Program-made: the position numbers and the translations under genes
Source of the DNA: an uncultured Erythrobacter sp.
Lineage (GTDB): Bacteria; Pseudomonadota; Alphaproteobacteria; Sphingomonadales; Sphingomonadaceae
NCBI GenBank assembly: GCA_947500645.1
Contig: CANMSD010000004.1
Span: 215,093 to 279,092 of the forward strand
Reading direction: 5' to 3'
DNA length: 64,000 bases
The notes under the pieces: model-generated
The model's input: the letters and a program-made list of their open reading frames with translations, nothing else
The model's database searches: none
Told to the model about the DNA's origin: nothing
Part shown: in pieces, positions 15,595 through 25,650 of the stretch
Numbering within the stretch: position 1 is the stretch's first letter
How the letters are laid out: every line of letters starts with the position of its first letter

Positions 15595-15744
15595 TTAGGG
15601 GAGTACATCAACCTGATCCGCTTCACCCACCTCCTTAGGCTGCTCGAAGAACTCGGCATCGCAGAAAAGCGCGCGGACGCACCAGCCTCTTGCGCACTCA
15701 TAGCTCCGATCGTTCGCGCTATTTCTCGCTTTGACCAGAGGCAC
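15595..15744 (-). CDS. Possible small cysteine-containing protein
   Basis: A 49-residue open frame with a GTG start at 15744, too short for usual gene finders. It contains SYECARGWCVRALFCDAEFFEQ (three cysteines within 12 residues, written here in part) and an acidic end. It lies in the same frame as the preceding gene, directly after its TGA, and has alternative TTG starts at 15753 and 15762. The peptide looks protein-like, but it may be a dispersed repeat. No family is recognised. Confidence 0.35.
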   Translation of the reverse strand: MPLVKARNSANDRSYECARGWCVRALFCDAEFFEQPKEVGEADQVDVLP

Positions 15745-15762
15745 GTTCAGCAATAGGCGCAA

Positions 15763-16125
15763 TCATTCGCTATCGGCCAAAGCACGCAGTCGCGCCTCCG
15801 CATCGGCATTGCGTTTGATCGCCAATGTCACTTCGACGCCTGTCGGATCGCTGTAACCAGACCAAACGAAGGCAAAGCCCATGTCGCGGTATGGCTGTAG
15901 GATTGATTGGATCTCCGGATCGTCCCGTATAAAAGTCTTGTACTCGGGTACGTAGTCGCGCTCGAACTCTTCTTTGTCTGTTTGGCCCGCCTTGATGCCG
16001 ACGAGTGTAACAAACTGGCGACCGGGGTGAGTTGCAGTCTCTAGAGACTGCAGCAAGCTTTTCGGCTGCAACCGCTTGAGTAAGTGCTCTGCGCGTTGTT
16101 CGCGCGGAACGCCCTGAATTTCCAT
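15763..16125 (-). CDS. Hypothetical protein coupled to thiC
   Basis: A 120-residue soluble protein of unknown family. It has a basic N-terminal region (REQRAEHLLKRLQPKSL), then RQFVTLVGIKAG and a YRDMGFAFVWSGYSDPTG stretch with many aromatic residues. Its ATG lies 1 nt after the thiC stop, so it is almost certainly translated with thiC. That suggests a link to thiamine synthesis or its regulation, but nothing in the sequence proves it. Confidence 0.72.
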   Translation of the reverse strand: MEIQGVPREQRAEHLLKRLQPKSLLQSLETATHPGRQFVTLVGIKAGQTDKEEFERDYVPEYKTFIRDDPEIQSILQPYRDMGFAFVWSGYSDPTGVEVTLAIKRNADAEARLRALADSE

Positions 16126-16126
16126 C

Positions 16127-18067
<1,941 letters not shown>

Positions 18068-18080
18068 TCATAACAAGCCG

Positions 18081-18168
18081 CCCACTCCCTCCGCTGATGT
18101 TAATCAGTTCAGGTTCAACGGGTCGGGCAGCGCAACCTGCCCCTCTCAGCGAATGCTCGCTCCCCGGG
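18081..18168 (-). promoter_or_regulatory. TPP riboswitch upstream of thiC
   Basis: On the minus strand the THI-box order is clear: GGGGAGC, then GCTGAGAGGG, a variable stem (GCAGG...CCTGC-like), GACCC, and GAACCTGAACTGAT, ending ATCAGCGGAGGGAGTGGG. CTGAGA and the GAACCTGA-type conserved strings are the thiamine-diphosphate aptamer core. It lies about 50 nt before the thiC start, so it most likely controls translation; I see no obvious U-run terminator. Confidence 0.9.
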
Positions 18169-18253
18169 GATGCAAATCATGTAGGAGCATCACGCGTTCT
18201 CGTCCAGCCGAATGACGGCTGAACGCTGATACGCGGTCGCCGGAATTGGTGGG

Positions 18254-18844
18254 TCAGTCGTCCTTCAGCGCGCTCGACAGGCAAAGCGCCAGCAGGATCG
18301 TCGCGATAACGCCCGCCGCGCCCGATGGCACCGCTTCGATCCGTCCGAACGCCATCACAATCGCGTTCGTCACCATGGCGATGACGCCCACCAGAACAGT
18401 GATACCGCCCAGCGCCTTGCCTCCGGCATTCATCTTCGCCATGCCGAACACCACGGCGGCGAGGCCCAGCAGGACCTTGGCGGCGTTGTAGACCATGAAG
18501 GAGAAGGCAACGACTGCGCCAGCGGCTGGCGCGAACGCTTCAACCTCGTTCGCGACTTCGCGAAACGGGCCAAACATGGTGAGGCCCACCCCGACCTGTA
18601 CAACATTGAGCGCAGCGCTGAACGCAATCGCCGAAAAGCCAAGGGTGTACCGCTTGGCCTGGACCAGAGCCGAGCCAGCAAATGCGGCGAGGATCGCGAA
18701 GATCAAACCTTCCAGTCCCCAAAGCAGCTGACGAGGAACATCGGCCTCTGCGATGTAGAGCGCCGTATAAATCGCCTGCGTAACAGCCACCAAGATCAGC
18801 AGGAAAGCCGTGACTTGCACGGTGCGCTTCAGTGTAAATTCCAT
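18254..18844 (-). CDS. Hypothetical integral membrane protein
   Basis: A 196-residue inner-membrane protein with about five or six hydrophobic helices (for example VTAFLLILVAVTQAIYTALYI and IFAILAAFAGSALV). The sequence contains repeated alanine/glycine-rich helices and charges only at the ends. No family is recognised. ATG 18844 is used because MEFTLKRTVQVT begins the first helix and GAGGGA lies upstream. It stands between the thiC leader and a divergent small secreted frame. Confidence 0.7.
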   Translation of the reverse strand: MEFTLKRTVQVTAFLLILVAVTQAIYTALYIAEADVPRQLLWGLEGLIFAILAAFAGSALVQAKRYTLGFSAIAFSAALNVVQVGVGLTMFGPFREVANEVEAFAPAAGAVVAFSFMVYNAAKVLLGLAAVVFGMAKMNAGGKALGGITVLVGVIAMVTNAIVMAFGRIEAVPSGAAGVIATILLALCLSSALKDD

Positions 18845-19039
18845 GATTCCAGTCCCTCTTTGCTCGCGACCATTATGCACAGTTCGCGGCGCGAGGCCTG
18901 AAGGTTACACGTTCTGTCGGCAAACTGCCAAGATGTATGCTACACAACAATAGCGTTCAGAGTTCGCTCAATCGGGCGAACCTAAGAGACGCGGAGAACA
19001 TAAAGACAAGCTGGGTCGCACGCCGATGGGGGACGTGCC

Positions 19040-19291
19040 ATGCGCTTTTCAAAATCCGCAATCCTGATTGCCGCAGCCGGCGCCATCGTGACGCTGTTCG
19101 GACTGCCTGCGCCGATTGGACCATCATCGCAAATCACGTTCGCCGCGCCTACTACGGAGGGATATTCGTCGTTGGAAGGGGCGAATTTGGCCGCTGGGAG
19201 GCACGCGAAGAAACGGAGCCGTGTGCTCCGTCAGGCGACGCATTTCATTTCGCCAACGCCGAAGCGATCTGTTGCCACATACGCGACGTAG
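19040..19291 (+). CDS. Possible small secreted protein
   Basis: An 83-residue frame with a good ribosome site (GGGGGAC) and a signal-like start (KSAILIAAAGAIVTLFGLP). After residue 30 the sequence becomes basic and has no recognised motif. Codon use is less regular than in neighbours, so this could be a degraded gene. The region 18845-19382 otherwise holds no gene. Confidence 0.42.
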   Translation: MRFSKSAILIAAAGAIVTLFGLPAPIGPSSQITFAAPTTEGYSSLEGANLAAGRHAKKRSRVLRQATHFISPTPKRSVATYAT

Positions 19292-19382
19292 TGGTGGGGA
19301 TACGCCACATGGAGGCCCCGGATGCGAACCAAACTTTCATATTCGAGTGAGTTCGGGCACACAGCCCTGAAGGAGACAATCA

Positions 19383-20384
19383 ATGAGCATCAAACGTCTG
19401 ACATTAGGGGTTTTAGCTCTCATTGCGGCCCCCGCTGCGATGGCTCAGGACACTTCATCAACCACCCCTCGCACGCAAACTGCCAGCAATGGCAGCTATT
19501 GGGTGATGGAAGAGGGCGCTGATGGCGCATCGTCCAGATACAATGCGGTTGAGAACCTTTGCATCACCACAAACGGGCGACGTTTTTTCGGGGTAAAGAT
19601 GACCGGCGATGGCGAACCGACCGTGGCCGAGACCGAGGATGGACCCATTCCAATCGTCATCGGCGCAGTCGATGGCAGCGCTGGCAAACGGCATTACAAG
19701 ATCAGCAATCCGCGCAATGCGGAAGAATTCCTGACGATGAACTTCATCGCGCCGGGCATGCGCGAAGCGGATCAGCCCAGCGCAACCGCTGGGCTTTCGA
19801 GCATCTCTTCAGGCGAGGACTACAATATTGAGTGCGTGGAAAGCGACCAGTTGGTGATGATCGCGGTCGCAGGTGAAGGGGCTGTTGCCGTCTCACTGAT
19901 CGATGGCGAGTTGGTGCTGCAGGTCATCAATCGCGACACCCAAAATGCTCGCAGGATAGGCAGCGGGCTATTCTTCCAGGATGAAAAGGGAAGCGTGTTC
20001 CATTTCTTCGACGACGATCGCCGCGTTCGCATCGAGCTTAGTTCGCAAGGGTCGCCAGACTCAGGAAACATCTTGCTAGAGTCACCGATAAACCTAGAGA
20101 ATTCGGTCGTTCGGGCCTATTTCCTCGCCAATCCAGCCATGATTGCTGACCGCGCCCCGGGTGTTTCAGGTGAGGCCTCTTCACTGCTTAACCGGCTATC
20201 GTCCTGCAACCACTTTGCCGGTGAAGCGAGTGAAGATGCCGAGCGCAACGCGCAAATCATGAAGAAGTGGGAAGAGCTGCAATGCGATGCTGTCCCCGCA
20301 CTGCGTCGGGATGTGTTGGCGGATGCGGAGGCGGGCAGCCCGATCCACACATACCTCACCAAGACGACGCCGAATTGGGAATAA
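19383..20384 (+). CDS. Hypothetical secreted protein
   Basis: A 333-residue protein with a signal peptide (residues 1-21, ending AAMAQ). The mature part has alternating beta-strand-like stretches (YWVMEEGAD, RFFGVKMTGDGEPT, LVMIAVAGEGAVAVSL, RRIGSGLFFQDEKGSVFHFF) and two lone cysteines near the C-terminus. A GGAG site precedes the ATG. No domain is recognised. It lies downstream of the small secreted frame and ends before the convergent metallo-hydrolase. Confidence 0.72.
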   Translation: MSIKRLTLGVLALIAAPAAMAQDTSSTTPRTQTASNGSYWVMEEGADGASSRYNAVENLCITTNGRRFFGVKMTGDGEPTVAETEDGPIPIVIGAVDGSAGKRHYKISNPRNAEEFLTMNFIAPGMREADQPSATAGLSSISSGEDYNIECVESDQLVMIAVAGEGAVAVSLIDGELVLQVINRDTQNARRIGSGLFFQDEKGSVFHFFDDDRRVRIELSSQGSPDSGNILLESPINLENSVVRAYFLANPAMIADRAPGVSGEASSLLNRLSSCNHFAGEASEDAERNAQIMKKWEELQCDAVPALRRDVLADAEAGSPIHTYLTKTTPNWE

Positions 20385-20414
20385 GGCGCGCCCGGCAAAG
20401 CTGAACACCGACGG

Positions 20415-21275
20415 TCAGTTTGCGGCTGGGGCGATCTCCACTTCCTGTCCCACGCGAGTGAAGTATCTCCATTCGCTTTCGGCAAGCCATCCCGGCGTCT
20501 GAGCGGGCACGTGTACGCCCACCGCCTCCTGCGCGTTGAGTGTGCGGTCGATCAATATCGAAACGTCGTCCTCGCGGAAAAACCAGAACGGAACCACGAC
20601 CAGGTTCGTCCGCGCTCGCCCGAAGAACCTCGTATTCGCGGCGAAGTGCTGCGCCGCCGGATCGGCATCCCCCATATGCATGATGCGGGTGCCCGAAGGA
20701 CCGGTGACCCGGTAAGTGACGTTGTGCACATCGGCGTGGCGCTCGGGCCAGCCGGCATGCGGGGTGCGGATCGCCTCTACCGTCGAACCAGCGATTGAGA
20801 TGCGTTCGCTTGTCTCGCCATTGCGCAGCTCGATGGACGTAATCCGCTCTGCGAACCCGGCCTGCCACAATTCGTGTTCGCGCATATCGGCGATGGCTTG
20901 CTCTGGCGCGATGATCTGGACGTCGCTTTGAGCGGCCATCAGCCGGTTAAAATACTCGGGCGAAAAGTGGTCGCCATGCGCGTGGCTGACCAGCACCGCA
21001 TCGACATCTTCATAAGGTGGCACCCCGGCGATGATCGCCTCGATCAGCGCATCGTCCATCTCGGCCAGAGATCCGAAATGATTGTCGTAGAGCGGGTCTA
21101 ACAGGAACTTCGCACCGCCCAATTGCGCGCTGACGCCGGCGTTCAGAATGGCTGTTGCACGGTCACTTGTGGTGCTGGAGCCGTTGTCTTCGACCTGATC
21201 CTGAGCAGGAGCTGCCGAGCACCCGGCAAGCGCCACGGCGCCGATCAGCGTCACAAAAGACGAGCGCAGGGTCAT
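20415..21275 (-). CDS. Metallo-beta-lactamase-fold lipoprotein
   Basis: A 286-residue periplasmic hydrolase of the UlaG/L-ascorbate-lactonase-like MBL group. The signal ends LAGCSA, a lipobox, so it is membrane-tethered. The metal motif SHAHGDHFS (HxHxDH) is intact, followed by TPHAGW, and MHMGDADP supplies the later aspartate. Substrate is unknown; this subgroup includes lactonases and zinc-dependent hydrolases. ATG 21275 has GGGAGGAA upstream. It is divergent from the cupin gene. Confidence 0.88.
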   Translation of the reverse strand: MTLRSSFVTLIGAVALAGCSAAPAQDQVEDNGSSTTSDRATAILNAGVSAQLGGAKFLLDPLYDNHFGSLAEMDDALIEAIIAGVPPYEDVDAVLVSHAHGDHFSPEYFNRLMAAQSDVQIIAPEQAIADMREHELWQAGFAERITSIELRNGETSERISIAGSTVEAIRTPHAGWPERHADVHNVTYRVTGPSGTRIMHMGDADPAAQHFAANTRFFGRARTNLVVVPFWFFREDDVSILIDRTLNAQEAVGVHVPAQTPGWLAESEWRYFTRVGQEVEIAPAAN

Positions 21276-21360
21276 GCTGTTTCCTCCCGAACAAGGCCCG
21301 CATTGTAGCACATTTCAATGGAAGATAACGCGCAGTGATCTGACAGCGCGATTGCAAGTC

Positions 21361-22443
21361 ATGACAAGCCGTTGCCGCCAGCCTATCGTACGGCAATTGC
21401 GAACTGAAAACTCCGATAGGGCGATCTTGGCCAAGTCTGACACTTCACAAATTACGACCTTGGACGCCGTGGATCGCGAACAATTCGAGCGAGAGATTGT
21501 CCGCGAGGGACGCCCTGTTGTCATGCGCGGGCTGGTAAGCGACTGGCCGGTCGTAAAGGCCGCAACGCAATCGCCGGAGGCGCTGCGCGACTATTTGAAA
21601 GCAGGCTATAACGGCCAGGCGGTCGAGACCTTCGTTTCCGCATCCGGGAATGACGGACGCCATTTCTATGACGCTGAAATGCGCGGCTTCAATTTCCAGC
21701 GCCAGAACGCGCCGCTCGATGCGCTGCTCGACAAGCTGATCGAGGTTGCCGACCAACCCGATCCTCCAGCGATCTACGCTGGCTCAGTTCCGGCCCGCTC
21801 CTGCCTGCCCGGCTTCGTACAGGACAACGTCATGCCGCTGCTCGAACCCGCGATCGAGCCGCGCGTGTGGATCGGCAACAAATCGCGCGTGGCCGCCCAT
21901 ATCGATGTCGAGCTCAACATTGCCTGTGCGATTGCCGGACCGCGCAAATTCATCCTCTTCCCGCCGGATCAGATCCCCAATCTCTACATCGGTCCGCTGG
22001 AGTTCAACATGGCCGGGCCGCCCGCTAGCCTGGTCGATTTTGCCAATCCCGATTTCGAGCGCTTTCCGAAATTCCGTGAAGCATGGGAGGCGCGGATCGA
22101 GGTCGAATTGCAGCCTGGTGACGCGCTGTTTCTGCCGCCGCTGTGGTGGCATCATGTCACCGCCGACGGCGCGTTCAACATGCTGGTCAATTACTGGTGG
22201 CCGAGCGATCCTCGCGGCGTACAAATGCCAGCCATGGCGCTTTCGATGCTGGCGATAAGAGAGCGGCCTCTGACCGAGCGACAAGCGTGGAAGACCTTTT
22301 TCGATCATTATGTCTTCGGCGAGGATGCACCGCAATCCGCCGATCACATTCCCGATCATGCGCGCGGCGTACTGGGCCAAGCGGGGCCAGAGCGTGACAA
22401 GACGATCATCGGTTTCGTTATGCGCAGCCTCGGCATGAGGTAG
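21361..22443 (+). CDS. Cupin-like JmjC-domain protein (cupin_8)
   Basis: A 360-residue protein with a cupin_8/JmjC fold. The first two strands carry an HID pair (AHIDVELN) and the last the sequence LPPLWWHHV, the Fe(II)/2-oxoglutarate-type HxD...H ligands. Related proteins are protein or small-molecule oxygenases; substrate unknown. Start choice is unsure: ATG 21361 is the first that leaves the domain intact, but a TTG at 21427 with AGGG upstream would better fit the family N-terminus. Divergent from the metallo-hydrolase. Confidence 0.82.
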   Translation: MTSRCRQPIVRQLRTENSDRAILAKSDTSQITTLDAVDREQFEREIVREGRPVVMRGLVSDWPVVKAATQSPEALRDYLKAGYNGQAVETFVSASGNDGRHFYDAEMRGFNFQRQNAPLDALLDKLIEVADQPDPPAIYAGSVPARSCLPGFVQDNVMPLLEPAIEPRVWIGNKSRVAAHIDVELNIACAIAGPRKFILFPPDQIPNLYIGPLEFNMAGPPASLVDFANPDFERFPKFREAWEARIEVELQPGDALFLPPLWWHHVTADGAFNMLVNYWWPSDPRGVQMPAMALSMLAIRERPLTERQAWKTFFDHYVFGEDAPQSADHIPDHARGVLGQAGPERDKTIIGFVMRSLGMR

Positions 22444-22524
22444 AGCGTTGATTGCAGCGCTTGACCGCGCCGATGCCGACCGCGATTCTCGCACCTTTGA
22501 AACACTGACCAGAAAGACTGACCT

Positions 22525-23643
22525 ATGCCATTCCGCATGACCGAGATGGTGGGATGCGAATTCCCGCTCTTCGCCTTTTCGCATTGCCGCGATGTTGTCG
22601 CCGCGGTCAGCCGCGCGGGCGGTTTCGGCGTACTTGGTGCAGTCAGCTACACGCCTGAGCAGCTCGAAACCGAGCTCAAATGGATCGACGACAATGTCGA
22701 TGGAAAACCATACGGGATAGACGTGCTGATACCCGAAGTTCAGGCAGTTGAACGGTCGGTCAGTGCGGATGAGATCGTCGCTGCCATCCCGCCCGAATAT
22801 CGCGATATGACTCGCGCCATCCTGCGCGAAGCGGGCATCAGCGAAGACGGCGCGCAGCCGCTCGGCGGATCGCAAGCGCCCAACACGTCGCTTGGTCAGG
22901 AATTGCTGGAGGTCAGCTTCAATCATCCGGTTCGCCTGATCGCCAATGCGCTTGGCACTGCGCCGCCAGCCATGATCGAAGCAGGCAAGAAGCACGGCAT
23001 TCCGGTCGCGGCGCTTGTCGGCGCGAAAGAACACGCACTCAAACAGATCCACGCCGGGGTCGACCTAATCATCGCCCAAGGCGGCGAAGGCGGCGGGCAT
23101 TGCGGCGAGGTGAGCACGATCGTGCTGATCCCCGAAGTCATCGCCGCGATCGAGCAGGCGGGCGCGGATATTCCAGTGCTCGCGGCGGGCGGCATCATGA
23201 ATGGTCAGCAAATGGCCGGGATGATGGCGATGGGCGCTGCGGGAGCATGGTGCGGCAGCGTTTGGCTTGCTACCCAAGAGGCCGAGACCCATGAGATCTT
23301 CCGCCAGAAGATGATTGAAGCGACCAGCCGCGATACGACCCGCAGCAAGCACCGTACCGGCAAATACAGCCGGCAACTGCGATCCAGCTGGCACGCGACG
23401 TGGGAGGATGCGGGCATGCCCGCCCTGCCCATGCCGCTGATGAGCCTGCTATCCGAACCGGCGCTGCGCGCGATTGATAAGGCGGCAGTAAACGGCAATC
23501 CTGCCGCGCAAGCGCTCAGCACCTATTGGGTCGGCCAGGGCGTCGGCCTGGTCAATGAAGTGCATTCCGCCGGAGCCGTGGTGCAGGACTTCAAGCAGGA
23601 ATTCGCCGCCGGGTTTGAAGCTTTGGCTGGCGCTATCGACTAA
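22525..23643 (+). CDS. Nitronate monooxygenase family protein
   Basis: A 372-residue FMN-dependent TIM-barrel of the 2-nitropropane dioxygenase / nitronate monooxygenase family, which oxidises nitroalkanes or nitronates. Motifs in order: SRAGGFGVLGAVSY, GVDLIIAQGGEGGGH with the phosphate-binding glycine run, then PVLAAGGI and MAMGAAGAWCG. The C-terminal domain (after ~300) is typical. Whether the true substrate is a nitronate or a toxic by-product is not readable. Its stop overlaps that of the convergent FAD oxidase by 3 nt. Confidence 0.88.
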   Translation: MPFRMTEMVGCEFPLFAFSHCRDVVAAVSRAGGFGVLGAVSYTPEQLETELKWIDDNVDGKPYGIDVLIPEVQAVERSVSADEIVAAIPPEYRDMTRAILREAGISEDGAQPLGGSQAPNTSLGQELLEVSFNHPVRLIANALGTAPPAMIEAGKKHGIPVAALVGAKEHALKQIHAGVDLIIAQGGEGGGHCGEVSTIVLIPEVIAAIEQAGADIPVLAAGGIMNGQQMAGMMAMGAAGAWCGSVWLATQEAETHEIFRQKMIEATSRDTTRSKHRTGKYSRQLRSSWHATWEDAGMPALPMPLMSLLSEPALRAIDKAAVNGNPAAQALSTYWVGQGVGLVNEVHSAGAVVQDFKQEFAAGFEALAGAID

Positions 23644-25178
23644 ACACCAACGACGGTTTCCTGCGCCGCGAGCGAGAAGGTCCGGCGATCCTCCGGGGTT
23701 GGTAACAACGCGCTGCGCACCGCGCGAAACTGGTCAAGGTCGCTGCCGTAAGACGCCGCCAATCGGCCACCGGTCAGATCGTGGAACTTGCCCCAATGCT
23801 GCGCATATTCGATGCCCGCCGCATCCAGCGCGCTGCGCACGCGCTCCATGACAAAATGGGTGTTCACCGAGTTCAGCCCGTCCATATCTATGACGCAGCT
23901 CGGGTCGAAGCGGGTGAAAGCCAGATGGCCGGGTGATTTCTGCACAAAACGGCAGGCAAACACGATCGGAGCCGGGCCAAACTGCTTGTGCGCATCAATC
24001 GCCAGGTCCAGCGCCTCGATACAGCGATCGGCCGGAACAGCCAGCGATGCCCCTGCGGTTTGCGAACGCGGCGTGGTGAAATCGAACGTCTCACCCCAAG
24101 TCCCCTTCTCATTCTCGAAAAGCGCGAGCTGCATTTCGAATATCTTGCTGGTGAGCAAAGGCGTGAGCGGGTCAACTGCATCCAGAAATTTGCCGACCAG
24201 GCCGGGCAGATCGAAGCCCGCACCATATTTTCCCTGCAGACGATAATCGATCTGGTGAGTGGCCGGAAACGGCTCTTCGTACATCAGCTTCACCCGCGTC
24301 GGCGTGTCCTGCTTGTGCGGATTGACCACCACTTGGAAGAAATAGGGGCGCGGGTTGCCCGCTGGGACATTCACCTCTGGCGGAATGTCGATGCCCGTCG
24401 GATCGAGCGTGCGCATCGCCTGCTTCAGCCGATCATCATAGGGGTGCGCGAATTGAGACGCGCTGAGCAGGAAAATCGGCCGTGTTTCGATCACCACCGA
24501 ATGCACGACGCCCAGCAGGCCGAGCGAGACCAGCGCGGCGTCGAACAGGTCGTCATCCCGCCTCAACTCCGCGCCGAAATCCTGCACGAAGGCGGCCGAT
24601 GCAATCGGCTTCGAAGGACGTTCGATCCAGAGGTTCTGACCGTCAACCGACAGCAGCTGGATCGCCACCACCTGGCTCTGAATACCGCCGTGATCGATCG
24701 CCGAACCATGCGTGCCGGTCGACATCGCGCCCACAAACGTCTGGCCGTTGCTGGCACCGCTCGTTGCGAGTGATCGGCCCCGCTCCTTCTCCAGATAGCG
24801 GTTGATCTCGAAAATGGAGACGCCGCATTGGGCGAGCAGCAGATCATCGGGATTGCCGGCAAAAGCAGGGTCCATCGCACCGACGCTGAGCCGAGCCTTT
24901 CTGTTGGCGTAAGTCGTGTCGAGTATCCACGCGTCCTGCTGGCCTGATACCTGCGAGAAAGACCATGTACCGCCCGCCGCGCGCAGGACTTTACCCGCCG
25001 CCCTGGCCTCTTCGATCAGGCCGAGCACTAGCTGAGCGGACTGTCGAAACTTCGTCGGCGAAAGCGCACCCGATCCGGGATGCAGCTCATACCGTCGCCC
25101 GGCATCCACGGCGTAGGTTTCGTGCCAATTTTGCCAGCGATTGGAGCTGCGGCGGTGGAGCTTTGGATCAGTCGCCAT
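23640..25178 (-). CDS. FAD-linked oxidase of the D-arabinono-1,4-lactone oxidase type
   Basis: A 512-residue PCMH-type FAD oxidoreductase. The FAD domain shows LRAAGGTWSFSQVS and ATSGASNGQTFVGAMSTGTHG (the GTHG pyrophosphate loop), and the C-terminal half (HWGKFHD, RTFSLAA) fits the aldonolactone/alditol-oxidase group. The reaction is probably oxidation of a sugar lactone or polyol; the exact substrate is unknown. ATG 25178 has GGGAGGT upstream; it overlaps the Bor-like gene's end by 11 nt, so the two are coupled. Confidence 0.85.
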   Translation of the reverse strand: MATDPKLHRRSSNRWQNWHETYAVDAGRRYELHPGSGALSPTKFRQSAQLVLGLIEEARAAGKVLRAAGGTWSFSQVSGQQDAWILDTTYANRKARLSVGAMDPAFAGNPDDLLLAQCGVSIFEINRYLEKERGRSLATSGASNGQTFVGAMSTGTHGSAIDHGGIQSQVVAIQLLSVDGQNLWIERPSKPIASAAFVQDFGAELRRDDDLFDAALVSLGLLGVVHSVVIETRPIFLLSASQFAHPYDDRLKQAMRTLDPTGIDIPPEVNVPAGNPRPYFFQVVVNPHKQDTPTRVKLMYEEPFPATHQIDYRLQGKYGAGFDLPGLVGKFLDAVDPLTPLLTSKIFEMQLALFENEKGTWGETFDFTTPRSQTAGASLAVPADRCIEALDLAIDAHKQFGPAPIVFACRFVQKSPGHLAFTRFDPSCVIDMDGLNSVNTHFVMERVRSALDAAGIEYAQHWGKFHDLTGGRLAASYGSDLDQFRAVRSALLPTPEDRRTFSLAAQETVVGV

Positions 25179-25521
25179 CTTGACCTCCCTCCCCAGTCTC
25201 GGGGCTGCCGAGTACTGGCACATCGTCATCTTCGCTCTTGGAGCACACATATTCGATGCTGGTCGACTGGTACGCGCCGAGCGTGATCGCGCCGATCAGC
25301 GAGTTGAAAAAGTCACGCTTCACGCGCACTTCGGCTACCGCATTGCTCTCGCATTCGAGCACTTCGGTTTTCTCGATGGCACCGCCGAAACTGTCGGCAC
25401 TCGCGCGCTCTGGCCCGCCTGCGCGCAGGGGCTCTCCGACGACGAAGAAGTGGGTTGTGCTGCACGCAGACACCAGCGAGGCCAGCACAAGAACTGACGT
25501 GGCTTTGGGCAATGAATTCAC
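25168..25521 (-). CDS. Bor-like lipoprotein
   Basis: A 117-residue small lipoprotein (LVSACST). Two blocks, HFFVVGEP at residues ~24-31 and FFNSLIGAITLGAYQSTS near the end, match the pattern of the lambda Bor protein family, in which Bor sits in the outer membrane and affects serum resistance. This frame is chromosomal here, and no other phage genes are near. The GTG start at 25521 has GAGGAGGG upstream. It overlaps the FAD oxidase gene, so it is its operon leader. Confidence 0.7.
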   Translation of the reverse strand: MNSLPKATSVLVLASLVSACSTTHFFVVGEPLRAGGPERASADSFGGAIEKTEVLECESNAVAEVRVKRDFFNSLIGAITLGAYQSTSIEYVCSKSEDDDVPVLGSPETGEGGQDGD

Positions 25522-25650
25522 GAGTCCCTCCTCTCGAAGAAGAGAGAAGGATATCACTCTGCACCACGATCAATAGTATCGACGCGACAATCTTGACTCA
25601 AAGCCTACAAGGCAATGCAATTGCTGCAGTATTAAAGTACCAGCGTGCGT

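Noticed and set aside
21784..23052. 422-residue minus-strand frame antisense to the cupin and nitronate monooxygenase genes.
   Set aside because: It spans two clear genes and their gap; composition is typical of an antisense shadow.
25168..25521. Prophage remnant, suggested by the Bor-like lipoprotein.
   Set aside because: No integrase, capsid, lysis or att sequence is seen nearby.
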